From an uncultured Phycisphaerales bacterium (GTDB taxonomy: Bacteria > Planctomycetota > Phycisphaerae > WQYP01), in contig CALCHA010000147.1 in assembly GCA_937901265.1 (NCBI GenBank), forward strand, positions 1-9,031: a stretch of 9,031 nt of DNA, in the 5' to 3' direction. Below the pieces are notes generated by a model. That model did not search any database and was not told where the DNA came from. It saw nothing but the letters and a program-made list of their open reading frames with translations. The position numbers were made by a program, and so were the translations under genes. This document shows, piece after piece, positions 5,514 through 9,031 of the stretch; positions within the stretch are counted from its first letter, which is position 1; every line of letters begins with the position of its first letter.

Positions 5514-5828
5514 TTGAAAATTCCCGACGAGATGTTGTGCGGGTCTTACACCAACGCGGTGATGGTGGGACACACGCCGGCGGAGTTCGGGATCGACTTT
5601 ATCACCAGCTTTATCCCGACGGCCGTGGTTTCGGCCCGCGTCTATCTGGCGGCACCGCGGATCCCGGCGCTCATCGAGTCCATGACCAACCTGCTGGCGC
5701 AGTATCACAAGCAGCGCGGGGCGGGTCCGGGGCAGCCGCGGCCACCCCAGCCGCCGCAGCATCCCGGGTTTGGTTCAGCTCCGGGCATTCCGGGATTTCC
5801 CGGTTTTCCCTTTCCCCCCAATGAGTAA
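5514..5828 (+). CDS. DUF3467-like protein, C-terminal half (same frame as the 5091 gene)
   Basis: A DUF3467-like domain. YTNAVMVGHTPAEFGIDF, then ARVYLAAPRIPALIES, then a helix ending AQYHKQ, aligns with the domain encoded just upstream (PNEFVVDF, ARVIMPPAVAEQF, GRYSQ). A Pro/Gly/Phe-rich tail (residues 68-104 from the TTG, including PGIPGFPGFPFPP) follows. It lies in the same phase as 5091-5441. The 24 codons between the TAG and the TTG at 5514 read as a sensible linker (KNPNDKPRGAQEIYDDL), which argues that it belongs to one longer protein. Translated alone, it would need TTG at 5514 (GGAG at 5498-5501, distant) or ATG at 5532 (no SD). It converges on the CAP gene with 14 bp between stops and no terminator. 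Confidence 0.6.
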   Translation: MKIPDEMLCGSYTNAVMVGHTPAEFGIDFITSFIPTAVVSARVYLAAPRIPALIESMTNLLAQYHKQRGAGPGQPRPPQPPQHPGFGSAPGIPGFPGFPFPPNE

Positions 5829-5842
5829 ACGCGGGGCGGGCG

Positions 5843-8137
5843 TCAAGGCGTGGGGGGGCCTTCATCACCACTATCCGGGGGTGGCGGCGGATCGATGACG
5901 GGTGGCGGCGCATCGACCGTGATTTGCTTCGTGCCCAGCAGCGTCAGTGCGCCGGTTTGCGTATTGAACGCGAGGACCTTGAGGGTGTGGCTGCCCGGGG
6001 GCACGGCATTGGGGCCGAGGGTCATTGAAAAGCCATGTTCGGCCGAGCCGGTATAGCCGACGAGGTCTTGCCGCGCGACGTTGGCATAGACGGCAGCGAC
6101 GACGCGGTCATCGACGGTGACTTCGACCACCACCGGGCCGGTGCTGTCGGGATCGACTGCCCAGCCGGAGAGGGTCGTGGCGCTCAGCGTTTCAACGTTG
6201 CCTTGCGGCGGGCGATCAAAGTGCGGGGGGACGTAGAGGGACTTGAAGCTGAGGAGGGCGGGGGCTCCCGTGAGATCGTCGAAGCCATAGAGTGCGACAA
6301 AGTGAGTGCCGGCGGCGAGCGGGGGCGTCAGGGTCACGAAGCCGAAGGGCCCGCTGCCGAAGGCACGAAGATCGGGCCGGGTCATCGTGGTGAAGAGGGT
6401 GCGTGCGGGGATGCCGTCGATGAACAGCAGAACACGGACGGCAGCGGTGGGGGAGTCGGAATCGGTGGCCCAGCCCGCGAGGAGGTTGCCATTGGCCAGT
6501 TCGAGGTACCCAATGGGAGGCAGGGAAGGCGTGAGGAGTTGCGCGGCGATAAGCGTTGCGGACTTGCCATCGGGGGAGATGATCCAGACGTCGTAGCGGT
6601 GGGGTCCGGGGGTGGTGGGCGTGGGCAGCGGGACGGAGAAGCCATGGGCGGTGGAGCCCAGGGCCGCGGCGAGGTCGGGCCGCGAGAGGCTCGCCGCGAG
6701 GGTCTGCAGCGATTTTCCGTCGAGGGTGATGAGGATCTTCACGGGCCCCGCCCCGGCGTCAGCATGGTAGGCCCATCCCTGGATGCCCCTGCTGACGCTG
6801 AAAATGTCCACGTGACCGAACGGCATGCCGACGATGGTGACGGTTCGGGTCCCGAGGAGCACTTCTCCGCCCGACACAGGGTCGATGGCAACGACGCGGA
6901 GAGTGTGCGTGCCGGAGGTGAGCGGGGGAACGGTGAGCGTGAAGCCGTGGGCGGTGGAGCCAAGCGCGGCCAGGTCTGGGCGGACGCCGTCGGCGAGGGT
7001 GGGCGTTCCCTGCACGCCGTCGATATCGAGGCGGACGTTGATGGAGGCAGCCCCGTTGCCGCCCGCATCGGGGTCGTAGGCCCATCCACGGACATCCCTG
7101 GGCCCGACGGGGAGAGGATAGTTGGTGACGAGTTCAAGGCGTCCGGTCGGGGGGCTGCTGGCGACGAGGACGAGGGTGGAAGTTTCCATATCCTGCAGGA
7201 CGTTCTGGGTGTCGACATGGAGCGTGAAGGTGTTACCGGTGGCGTTGGCGGGGATGGCGGCGGTGCCGGAGAAGCTGAGGGCGTAGTCGCCCGCCGGCAG
7301 GGTGAGGGCGTAGCCGCCGGCGGAGAGCGAGGTCGTGGTGTAAGTGCCGGCGGCGTTTCGCGCGGTGATGGTGACGCCGCCGAGGCCTTCGCCGGGCGTG
7401 TACGCGCCGTCGTGGTTGGCGTCGTTGTAGATCGTGCCGACGAGGGCGGGAGCCATGGCGGGGTCAGGGGAGGCGAAATCTTCCGTGCAGAGGAAGGGGC
7501 CGGTGAGGGCCAGGGAGCCGTCGGGGCGGGTGGGCTGGAGCTGCGGCATAAAGGAAATGCCGACATCCCGGTAGAGGGGGTTCATCATTTCGATGCGATG
7601 GCCCGGGGGATCCTGAATGCCCCCGACCGTCCCGTCGCCGGACCCCCAGTCGATGGCGAAAGCAGCGTCGGCGTAGGCGGGGGAAGTGGCGTACGCATAA
7701 ACGTTTTCGCCGGCGACGCTGTAGGTGTACCCCGCGCTGGTGACGCGCTGGCCCGGCGTGGCCTCGCCGACGAGTTGATGCGATTGCAGATCGGCGGCGG
7801 CCATGGCCTGGGTGTGGATGGTGGCGGCGGCGGCGAGGTTGGCGTTCCAGGCGAGGGGCGCTGCGGGCGTCAGCGTGGCCCACTGCTGGGCGAGCAGGTC
7901 GCGGTCAACCTGAAAATAGGAAAGGGCATACTGCACCTGAGGATCGGAGGAGGCGAGGAGCGTGGGCAATTCCGCGGCGGGGCTCGTGCGCATCCGGTTG
8001 ACCAGCCACAGAATCTGCTGCTCGCTGGCGCTCGGATCCGATGCGGAGAGCAGCATCCGCGGCTCGAGGGCTTCGAAGCTGAGCGATCGCCTGGGGCGGC
8101 CGTGACGACGTCCTTGTCGGGTTATTCTGGGATGCAT
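5843..8137 (-). CDS. Secreted CAP/SCP-domain protein with SdrD-B-like module and four GWA-type repeats
   Basis: A 764-residue extracellular protein. The basic N-terminus (RRHGRPRR) leads into FEALEPRMLLSA (21-32), a motif typical of exported planctomycete proteins. A CAP (SCP/PR-1) domain spans about 38-197, with putative cavity residues H120 (QSHQLVGE), E144 (AGENVY) and H180 (PGHRIEMMNP...DVGISF). An SdrD-B/Cna-B-like beta module (232-290) has a calcium-type loop, NDANHDGAYTPGE (238-250). Four repeats of about 100 residues follow (331-437, 438-537, 541-640, 644-742), sharing GWAxDPD, xxDG, RPDL, G(S)xxHGF and a GTHTL segment. The end is Pro-rich, with no anchor. The frame extends to a TTG at 8200 with another ATG at 8173. 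ATG 8137 is chosen because it puts the export motif near the N-terminus as in relatives, but its SD is weak. Bacterial CAP proteins have varied, mostly unknown roles. Confidence 0.85.
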   Translation of the reverse strand: MHPRITRQGRRHGRPRRSLSFEALEPRMLLSASDPSASEQQILWLVNRMRTSPAAELPTLLASSDPQVQYALSYFQVDRDLLAQQWATLTPAAPLAWNANLAAAATIHTQAMAAADLQSHQLVGEATPGQRVTSAGYTYSVAGENVYAYATSPAYADAAFAIDWGSGDGTVGGIQDPPGHRIEMMNPLYRDVGISFMPQLQPTRPDGSLALTGPFLCTEDFASPDPAMAPALVGTIYNDANHDGAYTPGEGLGGVTITARNAAGTYTTTSLSAGGYALTLPAGDYALSFSGTAAIPANATGNTFTLHVDTQNVLQDMETSTLVLVASSPPTGRLELVTNYPLPVGPRDVRGWAYDPDAGGNGAASINVRLDIDGVQGTPTLADGVRPDLAALGSTAHGFTLTVPPLTSGTHTLRVVAIDPVSGGEVLLGTRTVTIVGMPFGHVDIFSVSRGIQGWAYHADAGAGPVKILITLDGKSLQTLAASLSRPDLAAALGSTAHGFSVPLPTPTTPGPHRYDVWIISPDGKSATLIAAQLLTPSLPPIGYLELANGNLLAGWATDSDSPTAAVRVLLFIDGIPARTLFTTMTRPDLRAFGSGPFGFVTLTPPLAAGTHFVALYGFDDLTGAPALLSFKSLYVPPHFDRPPQGNVETLSATTLSGWAVDPDSTGPVVVEVTVDDRVVAAVYANVARQDLVGYTGSAEHGFSMTLGPNAVPPGSHTLKVLAFNTQTGALTLLGTKQITVDAPPPVIDPPPPPDSGDEGPPTP

Positions 8138-8155
8138 GGGAAAGATCCGTTCACC

Positions 8156-8172
8156 TGCTGGACGATCCAGCA
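8156..8172. promoter_or_regulatory. 7-bp hairpin upstream of the CAP gene start
   Basis: TGCTGGA (8156-8162) and TCCAGCA (8166-8172) are perfect inverted arms with a 3-base loop, ending 18 bp before the chosen ATG at 8137. If the mRNA begins further upstream this would fold in the leader. It also covers the alternative ATG at 8173. The whole 8138-8284 gap (147 bp) shows neither a clear promoter nor a hflX terminator with a T-tract. Confidence 0.3.
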
Positions 8173-8284
8173 TTAACGCAATTTCGTGAGGGGGTCGCAA
8201 CCGGGGCTCAACGTTTCATACGCAAAGCGCGTGCGGCGGGGGGCAACAAAATGGGGAATTCACAAATAACGAAAGCGGGGCGGG

Positions 8285-9031
8285 TCAGGCACCCAATTTT
8301 CTCCGTCCGATGGTGAGGCCCGCACCGCCGCCGGGGCGTTGCCCGTCTTTATCCGGCAGGCCCAGAGCCGCCGCCTTTTCCGCGTGGGCGGCTGCATCGA
8401 GAAAGCCTTCGGGAATGAGATCCTTAATGGCCTTGGTCCGCTGGCGCCAGCCCGCGCCGGCCTTGCCGCGAACGACCGTCGCCTTGAGCACCTTGGCCGA
8501 GGGCACGTTGTTGGGCAACTGGTCGAGGATCCGCTGGGACACCTCGCTGGTGATGGTTACCGCCCCCGGGGCGGCGTCGTAGTCGCGCTCGGCAACCACG
8601 GTGAATTTTTCGATAAAGGTGATCCCCTTGGGATCGGAGAGCGGGATCGTGATGGCGGCCTTAAGGGTGCGGCCGAGCATCTGGTCGCGGACGACGTCGG
8701 TGAGGGTGACGATGCCTTCGCCCTGTTTGGCGGAGGCGGGGAGTGCGTCGGGGAACATGGATTTCCAGAACGCCAGTTCGTCACTGTGCTCATCGAGGGC
8801 GTCGATCTTGTTGAGAACGAGCAAGGTGGGAAGGTGGGCGCAGCCGATTTCTTTGAGGACGCCGACGACGGTCTGCAGCTGTTGCTGCGCGTGGGGGTGG
8901 GAGACGTCGAGGACGAGCAGGAGGAGGTCGGCGTGGGTGGCTTCTTCGAGGGTGGCTTTGAAGGAGGCGACCAGGTGGTGGGGGAGGTCGCGGACGAAGC
9001 CGACGGTGTCGGAGAGGAGGACCTCGGTGCC
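8285..9031 (-). CDS. hflX: GTPase HflX (partial, N-terminus missing)
   Basis: The frame enters from the right edge and ends with TGA at 8287-8285, giving 248 visible residues. The first are the G3 region, DTVGFVRDLPHHLVASFKAT (8-27), which is diagnostic for HflX, a GTPase that binds and splits stalled or hibernating 70S ribosomes. NKID (74-77) is G4 and SAK (100-102) is G5. The C-terminal beta-rich segment (about 125-190) follows. The HflX N-terminal domain and the G1/G2 motifs lie beyond the window, probably about 190-200 residues. Beyond the usual end there is an Ala/Lys/Gly-rich tail of about 55-65 residues (WRQRTKAIKD to GRRKLGA), longer than in E. coli HflX and possibly a basic RNA-contacting extension. 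It is upstream of and co-directional with the CAP gene, 147 bp away, probably as a separate unit. Confidence 0.93.
   Translation of the reverse strand, partial: GTEVLLSDTVGFVRDLPHHLVASFKATLEEATHADLLLLVLDVSHPHAQQQLQTVVGVLKEIGCAHLPTLLVLNKIDALDEHSDELAFWKSMFPDALPASAKQGEGIVTLTDVVRDQMLGRTLKAAITIPLSDPKGITFIEKFTVVAERDYDAAPGAVTITSEVSQRILDQLPNNVPSAKVLKATVVRGKAGAGWRQRTKAIKDLIPEGFLDAAAHAEKAAALGLPDKDGQRPGGGAGLTIGRRKLGA

Noticed and set aside
6035..8176. 713-codon open frame on the plus strand opposite the CAP gene
   Set aside because: The minus strand carries CAP, SdrD-B-like and repeat motifs. The plus-strand product is low-complexity Gly/Glu/Arg/Val and matches no family I know.

Overview
The window looks like chromosomal DNA of a GC-rich planctomycete (Planctomycetota, possibly Phycisphaerae). 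The best evidence is the secreted protein at 5843-8137, whose N-terminus carries the FEALEPRMLLSA motif typical of exported planctomycete proteins. Two other points fit: a gene with two DUF3467-type domains, and long stretches with no obvious Shine-Dalgarno sites. No insertion sequence, phage gene, CRISPR array, tRNA or rRNA was recognised.

Layout, left to right. (1) 1-673, minus: TatD-family metal-dependent hydrolase, cut by the window edge. (2) 674-812: divergent intergenic region. (3) 813-2801, plus: membrane-bound hybrid histidine kinase (two TM helices, PAS, HisKA, HATPase_c, receiver). (4) 2803-4402, minus: translation operon rpsP-trmD-rplS, lacking the rimM that many bacteria have between rpsP and trmD. 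It ends 1 bp from the kinase stop codon. (5) 4403-5090: large non-coding region with a good sigma70-type promoter for rpsP (4653-4681), a leader of about 245 nt, a 20-bp palindrome, repeated TGTCCAA-type motifs, and a hairpin that covers the ribosome-binding site of the next gene. (6) 5091-5828, plus: two consecutive DUF3467-like domains in one reading frame, split by an in-frame TAG. (7) 5843-8137, minus: secreted CAP/SCP-domain protein with an SdrD-B-like module and four related repeats of about 100 residues. (8) 8285-9031, minus: C-terminal part of the GTPase HflX, cut by the right edge.

Most genes are housekeeping or translation-related: S16, TrmD and L19 serve ribosome and tRNA maturation, HflX is a ribosome-associated GTPase, and TatD is a conserved hydrolase. 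The kinase and the CAP protein are lineage-specific signalling and envelope functions. I see no new multi-gene defence or mobile system. The points most worth checking are the amber-split DUF3467 gene with its structured translation-initiation region, the motif cluster around the rpsP promoter, the repeat architecture of the CAP protein, and a sharp reversal of G/C strand bias inside the kinase gene near 2.0-2.2 kb.
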